Assembly (NCBI GenBank): GCA_030691075.1
Contig: JAUYFI010000063.1
Location: 1 to 64,000 of the forward strand
DNA length: 64,000 nt
Origin: Sulfurisoma sp.
GTDB taxonomy: Bacteria > Pseudomonadota > Gammaproteobacteria > Burkholderiales > Rhodocyclaceae
Reading direction: 5' to 3'
Under the pieces are notes generated by a model. It was given only the letters and a program-made list of their open reading frames with translations, did no database searches and was not told the origin of the DNA. Both the position numbers and the translations under genes were made by a program. Positions 56,939 through 64,000 of this stretch are shown here, one piece after another. Position 1 is the stretch's first letter; every line of letters starts with the position of its first letter.

Positions 56939-58645
56939 TTACATCCGCTCCGTCAGATCGACGACGCGCGCGACTTCCTCGATCGAGGTCGACCCGTCGA
57001 GTACGCGGCGCAGGCCGTCCTCGGCCAGCGGGCGGAAGCCCTTGGTCAGCGCGGCGTTGCGGATTTCGCGCGCCGTGGCCTTGCGGGCGATGAGCTCGTC
57101 GATGTCGGCGTCCATGCGCAGGATTTCCATGATCGCGATGCGGCCGCGATAGCCCTGGTAATCGCAGCGTTCGCAGCCGGCGGGGCGGTAAAGGATGGGC
57201 ACGGGACGAATCTGCTCGGCGGCGAGCAGCCGCCGCTCGTGCGGTTCCGCCGTGTAGGGCTTGCGGCAGTGCGGGCACAGCTTGCGCACCAGGCGTTGGG
57301 CGACGACGCCGATGATGTTGCCGGCCATGATGTCGGGCAGGATGCCGATGTCGAGCAGGCGCGGAATGGCGCCGAGCGCCGAGTTGGTGTGCAGCGTCGA
57401 ATAGACCTGGTGGCCGGTCATCGCGGCGCGGAAGGCCATCTCGGCGGTGTCGGCGTCGCGCACTTCGCCGACAAGAATGATGTCCGGGTCCTGGCGCATC
57501 ATCGAGCGGATGCCGTTGGCGAAGTCGAGCTTGGCGGCCTCGGCCACGGAAGTCTGGCGGATCATGACCATCGGGTATTCGACCGGATCCTCGAGGGTCA
57601 TGATATTCACGCCCTCCTCGTTGATGTGGTTGAGTATCGAGTAGAGCGTGGTGGTCTTGCCGCTGCCGGTGGGGCCAGTGACGAGGATGATGCCCTCGGG
57701 CCGCGCGATCATCAGCTTCAGCGTGCTCAGTTGCTCGTCGTCGAGGCCGATCTGGTCGAGCGGCACGATGCCCTTCTGGCGGTCGAGGATGCGCAGCACC
57801 AGGTTTTCGCCGTGGATGGTCGGCTGCGCGGCGACGCGGAAGTCGACGGCGCGGCCGCTGATGTTGAGCGAGATGCGGCCGTCCTGCGGCGCGCGCATCT
57901 CGGCGATGTTCATGCTGCTCATGACCTTGAGGCGCACCGCCATCGCCGGCCAGTACGACTTGTGCAGCGCGCGGATCTGCCGCAGGATGCCGTCGATGCG
58001 GTAGCGGATGCGCAGGAAGCTGGCTTCCGGCTCGAAGTGGATGTCCGAGGCCTCGCGCTTGACGGCATCGGTGAGCAGGGCATCGACCAGGCGCACCACC
58101 GGCTGGCTGTATTCGTCGAGCGAGGCCGCCAGCGTGCGGTAGTCGATCTCGCCGGTCTCGATCTCGTGCAGGATGCCGTCGATCGACAGCTCGTGGCCGT
58201 AGTACTGGTCGATGGCGCGGGCGATTTCCGACTCGCCGGCCAGCAACGAGTCGATCAGCAGATCGTGCGTGACCAGCGCGCGCAGCTTGTCCAGCGCGAC
58301 GATGTCGTTGGGATCGGCGATGGCGATGGTCAGCCGCTGCTCGGTGGCGTGGTAGTCGAGCGGCAGCAGGTGGTGGCGCATCGCCAACTCGCGCGGCACG
58401 ATGCGCAGCGCGGCGGCATCGACGGTGACGTGGGCGAGATCGACCGACTTCTGGCCAAGCGACTCGCCCAGCGCCTCGCGCAGCGTCGCTTCCGAAACGA
58501 AACCCAGACTGACCAGCAGCTTGCCCACCGGCTGGTTGGATTTCATCTGCTCCAGCAGCGCGATGCGCAGCTGGTCTTCGGAAATCACCCCTTGGGCGAT
58601 CAGGATCTGCCCGATGGGACGGCGGGAGGACGAGGGGCTGTTCAT
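56939..58645 (-). CDS. mshE: Pilus extension ATPase MshE (GspE/PilB family)
   Basis: A 568-residue ATPase. Two N-terminal MshEN-type segments (RPIGQILIAQGVISEDQL and KLLVSLGFVSEATLREAL) are known in MshE to bind c-di-GMP. Walker A GPTGSGKTTTLYS lies near residue 325, the Asp box and Walker B (DPDIILVGEVRD) follow, and the zinc motif is CPHC...CERC. C-di-GMP control fits the several cyclases and phosphodiesterases elsewhere in the window. Full length for the family. Confidence 0.95.
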   Translation of the reverse strand: MNSPSSSRRPIGQILIAQGVISEDQLRIALLEQMKSNQPVGKLLVSLGFVSEATLREALGESLGQKSVDLAHVTVDAAALRIVPRELAMRHHLLPLDYHATEQRLTIAIADPNDIVALDKLRALVTHDLLIDSLLAGESEIARAIDQYYGHELSIDGILHEIETGEIDYRTLAASLDEYSQPVVRLVDALLTDAVKREASDIHFEPEASFLRIRYRIDGILRQIRALHKSYWPAMAVRLKVMSSMNIAEMRAPQDGRISLNISGRAVDFRVAAQPTIHGENLVLRILDRQKGIVPLDQIGLDDEQLSTLKLMIARPEGIILVTGPTGSGKTTTLYSILNHINEEGVNIMTLEDPVEYPMVMIRQTSVAEAAKLDFANGIRSMMRQDPDIILVGEVRDADTAEMAFRAAMTGHQVYSTLHTNSALGAIPRLLDIGILPDIMAGNIIGVVAQRLVRKLCPHCRKPYTAEPHERRLLAAEQIRPVPILYRPAGCERCDYQGYRGRIAIMEILRMDADIDELIARKATAREIRNAALTKGFRPLAEDGLRRVLDGSTSIEEVARVVDLTERM

Positions 58646-58715
58646 GTCAGCACCATTTTAAGGCAGGACCGAGGTTAAAGGACTGAGGACTGAGTAAAAC
58701 CCCGGCCCTCGGCGC

Positions 58716-60050
58716 TCAATCCTTTTCCCTCGGTACTGAATTTATCTCGCGCAGGCGCGTGGCGACCTGGGCCTTGTCGAAGCCGACCGGCTGCTTGCCG
58801 CCGGCGGCCGCGAGCGCCTGGTTGTAGTACTGCGCCGCCAGGCGGGGCTGCCGCAGATGATCGAGACTGACGGCGAGGTTGAACACATAGTCCGGATGCT
58901 CGGGCTCGACGCTGAAGGCCTTGAAATAGGACTGCTGCGCCTCGTTCCAGCGGTTCTGCCGGGCGAAGACGTTGCCCAGGGCGAAGTGCAGGGCGGCGAT
59001 CTCGGGCTGGGCGGCGATCAGGGTCTTGAGCCGCGACTCCTGTGCCTGTGGGTCGGCGCCACCGCGCCCGCCGGAGCCGATCAGGGCGGCCTGCGCCAGC
59101 GCGTCTTTCGGGTCGGATTCCAGCGCCTTGAGCCAGTATTCCTCAGCGCGGCCGACATTGCCCTGACGCAGGGCGATCGCCGCCAGCCCATGCAGTGCAT
59201 CGCCGTTTCTTGGCTCGGTGCGCAGCACACGCTCGTAGTCGGCCTGGGCCGCCGCGAGATCGCCGGCATTGAGGGCGTCGAAGCCCTGGGTCAGCGCGGG
59301 GTTGAGCTTGAGGCGCGACTTGGTGACGCGAATCGGGCTTTCGGGTTCGGCGGGCGTCGGTGCCGGTCGCGACGCGGCGCGGCGCGGCGGCGGGACATCG
59401 TCGACGTCGTCCGCGGCGGCGGGCTTTGGCGTCGCCAGGGCGGTGGTCGGAAAAGTCGGCGCTGGCGGGACGGCGGCGGGCGGTACGGGCGCGGCCGCAA
59501 TCTGCGCGGGGGGCGACGCCTTGAGGGCGATGCCGGGCGTGGCCAAGTCGGACTTGGGCTGCAACTGCCACCAGAAATAACCGCCGATGGCGGCAAGAGC
59601 GATGACCGTCAAAGTGCCCATGGCGATGGCGAAGCCCTTGCGGCTGCGCTCGGGCTGCTTTGCCGCGAAGACCTGCTGCGCCGCCTTGCGCTCGCCATCG
59701 GCAGCGGCGGGACGGTGCGACGGTTCGGTGGTGCGCCCCGGTGCGGGTGACGCGGTGGCGGGAGCGGCCTGATGCGCGGGTTTGGATGATGTGCCCAGCT
59801 TGGCAGCCGGCTTGTTTGGCCGTTTGTCGGCGGCCGCCTGGGCATGGGCCATGAACTCCGCGTCGAGCACCCCGAGCTGCGTCGGCAGGTCGGGTAGCCG
59901 GTTGCCGGTGGGTGTGGTGGCGGCGGGCTCGGTTGTCGCCATGCTGGAGTCGATCGGCTCCAGGCGGAGCGAATCGTTGCCGTCGGACGACCCCTCACCG
60001 GCCTGCTTGGCCTGTTCCGCCTTCTTCAGGGCCTCCATCAACAGGCTCAC
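58716..60050 (-). CDS. mshN: MshN-like TPR pilus protein
   Basis: A 444-residue bitopic protein: N-terminal MSLLMEALKKAEQAKQ (shared by MshN-type proteins), a membrane helix (about 137-160), a proline-alanine-rich linker, and TPRs (about 250-440; LNAGDLAAAQADYERVLRTEPRNGDAL). It stabilises or connects the MSHA secretin and platform. AVPPAPTFPTT in the linker is encoded by a dispersed repeat. The start overlaps the mshL stop by 4 bp. Confidence 0.85.
   Translation of the reverse strand: MSLLMEALKKAEQAKQAGEGSSDGNDSLRLEPIDSSMATTEPAATTPTGNRLPDLPTQLGVLDAEFMAHAQAAADKRPNKPAAKLGTSSKPAHQAAPATASPAPGRTTEPSHRPAAADGERKAAQQVFAAKQPERSRKGFAIAMGTLTVIALAAIGGYFWWQLQPKSDLATPGIALKASPPAQIAAAPVPPAAVPPAPTFPTTALATPKPAAADDVDDVPPPRRAASRPAPTPAEPESPIRVTKSRLKLNPALTQGFDALNAGDLAAAQADYERVLRTEPRNGDALHGLAAIALRQGNVGRAEEYWLKALESDPKDALAQAALIGSGGRGGADPQAQESRLKTLIAAQPEIAALHFALGNVFARQNRWNEAQQSYFKAFSVEPEHPDYVFNLAVSLDHLRQPRLAAQYYNQALAAAGGKQPVGFDKAQVATRLREINSVPREKD
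59451..59475 (+). repeat. Dispersed repeat, short form, inside mshN
   Basis: AAAAGTCGGC then GCTGGCGGGACGGCG, exact consensus. In frame, read VPPAPTF in the proline-rich linker. Confidence 0.85.
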
Positions 60051-61912
60051 CGCGCCGGCCCTCCTCCGACCTCGATGTGGGGAGGCTGCGGACCGGGGTT
60101 GTTGGCGAAGAAGTCCTTGCCCGGCAACTGGCCGGCGAAGCTGCGATAGTCGGCGGCGACGCTCGGATCGCGGATGACGGTGGGCTTGAGGAAGATCACC
60201 AGCTCGGTCTTGGTGGCGACATCGTTGCGCTGGGTAAACAGTGGGCCGATGCCGGGGAGTTTTGACAGGAAGGGTACGGCGTTGGTGGTGTTATCCATGC
60301 TGTCCTGCATCAGACCGCCCATGACTGCAATCTCGCCGTTGGTCAGGCGCAGCATCGATTCCATTTCCCGTGTCTGGATTTCTGGTACCGAGTTGGGAAT
60401 GTTGGCGGGGATGCTGGGGTTGGGGTCGGTCTTGTAGCCCGTGATGCGCGAGATCGTGGGCCGGACGTTGAGCAGGATGTTGTCGGTGTCGCTCACCTGT
60501 GGCGTCACGCTCATCACCAGACCGACCGAGACCGAATTCGGCGTGGTGGTGACCGTGGTCAGCGACGGACCGCCCGTGGTGGTGGTGGTGTCGGCCTTGA
60601 CGGTGAAATAGACGATGTTGTCGACCACCTTGAGCATCGCGGTCTGATTGTTGAGCACGCTGATCTTCGGGCTCGACAGGACCTTGACGTTGCCGAAGGT
60701 CTCCAGCAGCTTGAGGGTGCCGGCGATATTCAGGCCCGGAGCGATGTAATTGAGCAGGAATCCCTTGCTGGTGTCGCCGGCGGGATTGAAGGCCGGACCG
60801 CCGGGCGACTGCGCCATGGAAAAGCCGGCCGTAGCCGGGCTTTGCGTGCGGCCGGTGCGCAGGCTCGACCAGTTGATGCCCTGCTCGTACTGGTCGCTGA
60901 GACGGACCTCGGCGATGGTCGCCTCGATCATCACTTGCCGCCGCGTGTTGGTGAGCACCTGATCGAGGTATTCCTGCACCTTCTCGTGCTGGCGCCCGGT
61001 GGCGCGCACGACGACGACCCCGGCTTCCGGGTTGACGATCACCGAGGCGGCCTCGCGGAAGGTGGTGCGGCGCACGACAGTGCTTCCCTGCTGCTGCAGG
61101 GCGGCGGGGTTGGGGCTGCCGGCGATCGAGGGCTGCGCGTTGGCGCCGCCGCGGGCGCCGCTCGTTGCCTGAGCGGCGCCCGTGCCGGTGGTCTGCTGCT
61201 GATCGAGGCGCTCGGTCACGGTTTCCGACGACCCCTCGGGCAGGATCTTGTCGGTTTCGCGCAGGATGTCCTTGAGGTTCTTTTCAAGCGATTCCCAGAA
61301 GTGGTTTTGCGACTTGCTGCTGACGCTCGTCGATGAATTGTTGCCGCCGCCCGCCGCTCCACCGCCGCCGGTCGTCGCTCCCGTGCTGGTCGAGGCGATC
61401 TGGGTGTTGATCGCCACCGTGCCGGAGACGTCGCGCGACATGTTGACGTAGTCGACCTTGTAGTTGCGCAGGAAGGGCGAATCCGGCATGACAATCAGGT
61501 TCGGGCCGTCGATCTCCCAACGCATGTCGACCTGCCTGGCGATGCGGCTGAGCAGTTGTTGCAGCGTCTGGTCGATGGCGTTGAGGGTGACCGCGCCGAC
61601 CAGACCCGGATGGATGTCGACGTTGAGCTTGGCGTCGCGGGCGAGGGCGAACAGGAGTTCCTGTACGCGCACGTCCTTCACCACCACGCTGTAGGTTTCG
61701 ACCCTGGGCACGGCCTTGGGCTTGGCGAGCGAGACGGTGTTCTGCACCGGGGCGGGAATGTTGGCCGGCGCGGGGCGAACCTCCTCGGCGCGCAGGTGGC
61801 CGCTGGAGGGGGGTTGCACGGGGGCGTTGGTGCAGCCCGCCAATGCAACCATGGCGATAGCCATGCCGGCAACGGCGACGGTGCGGGTCGAGCAGGGATT
61901 CGAATGATTCAT
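60047..61912 (-). CDS. mshL: Pilus secretin MshL
   Basis: A 621-residue outer-membrane secretin lipoprotein. The signal peptide ends LAGC (C27). A secretin N-terminal domain (about 75-160) and the secretin channel domain at the C-terminus (VKVLSSPKISVLNNQTAMLKV, then GGLMQDSMDNTTNAVPFLSKLPGIGPLF) are clear. A glycine- and serine-rich insert lies near 175-195. ATG 61912 is chosen because it places the lipobox correctly; the ORF opens 11 codons earlier. Confidence 0.92.
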   Translation of the reverse strand: MNHSNPCSTRTVAVAGMAIAMVALAGCTNAPVQPPSSGHLRAEEVRPAPANIPAPVQNTVSLAKPKAVPRVETYSVVVKDVRVQELLFALARDAKLNVDIHPGLVGAVTLNAIDQTLQQLLSRIARQVDMRWEIDGPNLIVMPDSPFLRNYKVDYVNMSRDVSGTVAINTQIASTSTGATTGGGGAAGGGNNSSTSVSSKSQNHFWESLEKNLKDILRETDKILPEGSSETVTERLDQQQTTGTGAAQATSGARGGANAQPSIAGSPNPAALQQQGSTVVRRTTFREAASVIVNPEAGVVVVRATGRQHEKVQEYLDQVLTNTRRQVMIEATIAEVRLSDQYEQGINWSSLRTGRTQSPATAGFSMAQSPGGPAFNPAGDTSKGFLLNYIAPGLNIAGTLKLLETFGNVKVLSSPKISVLNNQTAMLKVVDNIVYFTVKADTTTTTGGPSLTTVTTTPNSVSVGLVMSVTPQVSDTDNILLNVRPTISRITGYKTDPNPSIPANIPNSVPEIQTREMESMLRLTNGEIAVMGGLMQDSMDNTTNAVPFLSKLPGIGPLFTQRNDVATKTELVIFLKPTVIRDPSVAADYRSFAGQLPGKDFFANNPGPQPPHIEVGGGPAR

Positions 61913-61997
61913 TGCCGCCTTTCCTGAGCGGGACGTTCTTATCATATCACGTCAAAAACCAATAGCAACTTGATGAATTTTAGCAATTTATTCCCGT

Positions 61998-63464
61998 TCA
62001 TCTCAGTTTAATGACTTGTCGTGGGTAGGGGCGATAGGGGCGCAGTTCCGCCGGCAGGGCCTTCAGGGCCTCGCTGGCGGCAGCCCGGCTCGTAAAATCG
62101 CCGTAAATGACACCCATGCGCTCCGTGCCGTGCATCGGCACGAAATAGACCCGCACCATGGCGGGATCGAGCAGGGCGTCGGCGCGGCCGAGCAGGGTCT
62201 CGATGCGCCGGACCTGGGAACTGTCGGTGCCGAGCAGCTGGATGAACCAGCGGTCGTCCTGAACCTGCTCGAACCATAGTCGATGCTCGATCAGGCGTTG
62301 CTGCACGGGCTTGGGCAGCTTCTGCCACGCCGGTGGAATGGGTGGGGCGGTAGTCGCCTGGGTGGGTGGCACTTGAGGTGTTGTGGGCGCCGGCTGGCTT
62401 GGGGGCGCCGGCTGCGTGGCCACCGCGTCGGCGTTTGGAGGGACGCTTGCGGCGGCCGGCGCGGCGGGTGGCGGTGTTATGGGCAAAGTCGGCACCCCAG
62501 GGGTACTTCCTTCGGGGCGCGCTGGCGGGACGGCGGGTGCGACCGGGTTGGGTTGTGTAATGGCCTGGTTGCTCCAGAACCACGCGGCCCCCGCTGCCAG
62601 CAGCACGACCGCCGCGCCGGCGGCAAGCCAGGCCGACTTGCCGCCGCGCGGCATGGCGCCGAATTCCGAATCGGCGATGGCGGCGCGCACATGCTTGGCG
62701 GTGATCTGGTGGGTGTTCTGGCTGTAGGCGGCGAGGAGGGACTTGTCGGCGAGGATGTTGACGCGCCGCGTCAGTCCCAGCGAGGCGCCGGCGATCTCGC
62801 GGATGGCGGCGGGGGCGAAAACGTTGGGCCCCTTGTAGCCGGCGGCGCGCATGCGGAAGTCGAGATACTCGGCGATGTCCTCGCGCACCAGCGGCTCGAG
62901 GGTGAAGTTGTGGGTAATGCGCTCCTTGAGCTGGCGCATGTCCGGGCGCCCCAGCACGTCGTTGAGCTCGGGCTGGCCGAAGAGCACCAGTTGCATCAGC
63001 TTGTGGCGGTTTGACTCGAGATTCGACAGCAGGCGAATTTCCTCGAGCGTCTCGGCCGGCATGGCATGGGCCTCGTCGATCAGCACCACGACCTGGCGGC
63101 CCTCGGCATAGAGCTTGATCAGGTGGTCCTGCAGAATGCGCAATATGGTGGAAAGCCGCGTGTGCTCGGGGATATTCAGTTGCAGCTCGTGGGCGATGGC
63201 GTAGAGGATGTCGTCGCGCGCCAGCGAGGGATTGGCCAGATAGACGATGGAAACGTGCGCCGGCAGGCGTTCCATCAGCACCCGGCAGAGCATGGTCTTG
63301 CCGCTGCCGACTTCGCCGCTCGCCTTGACGATACCCTCGTCATGGGTAATGGCGTACATCAGCGCCTCCAGCGTCGCGCCGCGGTTGGCACCGGCGAAGA
63401 AGAAGTCGGTGTGCGGCGTGATGCGGAACGGGACTTCGGACAGGCCGAAGTGTTCGAGGTACAT
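61998..63464 (-). CDS. mshM: MshM/ExeA-type ATPase with C-terminal SPOR-like domain
   Basis: A 488-residue protein. The AAA domain has Walker A GEVGSGKT (50-57) and Walker B VVVLIDEAH, the ExeA/MshM pattern. A membrane helix (about 278-297) is followed by a proline-rich periplasmic linker and a C-terminal domain (DRWFIQLLGTDSSQVRRIE) like SPOR peptidoglycan-binding domains. It would help secretin assembly through the cell wall. PPARPEGSTPGVPT in the linker comes from a long dispersed-repeat copy. Confidence 0.88.
   Translation of the reverse strand: MYLEHFGLSEVPFRITPHTDFFFAGANRGATLEALMYAITHDEGIVKASGEVGSGKTMLCRVLMERLPAHVSIVYLANPSLARDDILYAIAHELQLNIPEHTRLSTILRILQDHLIKLYAEGRQVVVLIDEAHAMPAETLEEIRLLSNLESNRHKLMQLVLFGQPELNDVLGRPDMRQLKERITHNFTLEPLVREDIAEYLDFRMRAAGYKGPNVFAPAAIREIAGASLGLTRRVNILADKSLLAAYSQNTHQITAKHVRAAIADSEFGAMPRGGKSAWLAAGAAVVLLAAGAAWFWSNQAITQPNPVAPAVPPARPEGSTPGVPTLPITPPPAAPAAASVPPNADAVATQPAPPSQPAPTTPQVPPTQATTAPPIPPAWQKLPKPVQQRLIEHRLWFEQVQDDRWFIQLLGTDSSQVRRIETLLGRADALLDPAMVRVYFVPMHGTERMGVIYGDFTSRAAASEALKALPAELRPYRPYPRQVIKLR
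62485..62535 (+). repeat. Dispersed repeat, long form, inside mshM
   Basis: AAAGTCGGC, then a 27-bp insert (ACCCCAGGGGTACTTCC and onward), then GCTGGCGGGACGGCG. In frame in the proline-rich linker. Confidence 0.85.
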
Positions 63465-63498
63465 GGTAGCCGGGCCTATGAGGTGTCGGGAAGCGGAG

Positions 63499-64000
63499 TC
63501 ACGAGTCGGTGCGGGAATCGTTGCGCGAAAGAGTCTCGATGCGATTGTAGAGCGTCGTCCGGTTCACGCCCAGCAGTTTGGCGGCCTGGCTCAGGTTGCC
63601 CTGCGCCAGCTGTTGCGCGGCATTGATGTAGGCACGCTCCCATTGCCGCAGCTGGCGGTCGAGGCTGAAGTCGCCCTGGGCGCCGAGGGAACCCATTGCG
63701 CGCAGGTGATCCAGCGCCAGCGTGTCGAATGCAGCCGGCTCCTCGGGCAGTTCCATGCGCGGGGCGGCGGCTGGCGTCTCGCCCTCGTCAAGCTCGTCCT
63801 CGAGTTCCTCGCGGCCGATGGCGGCGGCGGGGTGCTTGGTGGTCAGGCGGATGACAATGTTGCGCAGCTCGCGGACATTGCCCGGGAAGGCATAGTCGAG
63901 CCAGCGTTGCCGCGCCGCGTCGGACAGGGTGAACGGCGCCACCGCGAACTGGCGGGCAAATTCGTTGCGGAAATGGTCGAGCAGCAGCAGGCGGTCGTCG
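63499..64000 (-). CDS. Sigma-54-dependent activator, C-terminal part (cut by window edge)
   Basis: About 167 C-terminal residues of an NtrC-type activator. RWLDYAFPGNVRELRNIVIRL is the end of the AAA+ domain (the FPGNVRELRN motif), and the last 50 residues hold a Fis-type helix-turn-helix (GNLSQAAKLLGVNRTTLYNRIETL). The receiver and most of the ATPase lie beyond 64000. It is 34 bp upstream of mshM on the same strand and may control the pilus operon from sigma-54 promoters. Confidence 0.9.
   Translation of the reverse strand, partial: DDRLLLLDHFRNEFARQFAVAPFTLSDAARQRWLDYAFPGNVRELRNIVIRLTTKHPAAAIGREELEDELDEGETPAAAPRMELPEEPAAFDTLALDHLRAMGSLGAQGDFSLDRQLRQWERAYINAAQQLAQGNLSQAAKLLGVNRTTLYNRIETLSRNDSRTDS

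Overview
The window is a GC-rich bacterial chromosome segment, most likely from a betaproteobacterium of the Rhodocyclales/Nitrosomonadales type. This rests on gene content: a PHA phasin, a KdsD-KdsC-LptC-LptA block, an MSHA-type pilus operon, c-di-GMP enzymes, and CRISPR-accessory families (NE0113, Csx16) known from beta- and gammaproteobacteria. The assignment is inference from content, not from a marker gene.

Layout. 1-7.6 kb: the end of an ISAzo13-like transposase interrupts a PAS-GGDEF-EAL protein, followed by an FKBP isomerase, a periplasmic rhodanese, a membrane diguanylate cyclase, a FapA-like protein, and an ECF sigma factor with an unusual anti-sigma protein that ends in a DsrE-like domain. 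7.8-13 kb (minus strand): a sensor-less histidine kinase, a receiver-TPR protein, an Hpt-HD-GYP protein and glnS. 13-30.8 kb: a type III-A CRISPR-Cas locus, read on the minus strand apart from brnTA. 30.8-37.9 kb (plus): crcB, two toxin-antitoxin (TA) loci (one decayed), hrpA, an EI24 membrane protein and a molybdopterin-binding-fold protein. 38-41.6 kb (minus): phasin, lptA, lptC, kdsC, kdsD. 41.7-49.8 kb: scattered TA modules, many degraded, mixed with a pilin, a histidine kinase, an adenylate cyclase and a DUF4143 ATPase. 48.7-64 kb (minus): prepilin, a giant surface-type protein, and MSHA-like pilus assembly genes (mshK/J/I-like, mshG, mshE, mshN, mshL, mshM), ending in a sigma-54 activator cut by the window edge.

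The standout is the CRISPR locus. Effector order is csm1(cas10)-csm2-csm3-csm4-csm5-cas6, then a 15-repeat array starting 5 bp after the cas6 stop. TA genes sit inside it: YefM-YoeB between csm1 and csm2, an orphan DUF2442 antitoxin-like gene between csm2 and csm3, a VapBC pair fused by start/stop overlaps between csm3 and csm4, and a second VapBC between csm5 and cas6. Beyond the array, BrnTA (with IS1595 and methyltransferase fragments) and HipBA each occupy a gap between isolated copies of the CRISPR repeat. Then come cas2-cas1-cas2 and a predicted cyclic-oligoadenylate module: csx16 (predicted ring nuclease), a CARF-HEPN RNase, and a NE0113 CARF protein. A 12-bp palindrome, GGCAAGCTTGCC, lies upstream of csm1, csm2 and the first cas2, next to plausible promoters at two of the three. 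The arrangement suggests an immune locus protected by, or coupled to, five TA modules.

A second theme is a dispersed short repeat family (about 25 bp, with a 51-bp form carrying a 27-bp hairpin insert). About 14 copies lie across the window, several in frame inside genes including glnS, cas6, hrpA, a prepilin leader and pilus proteins.
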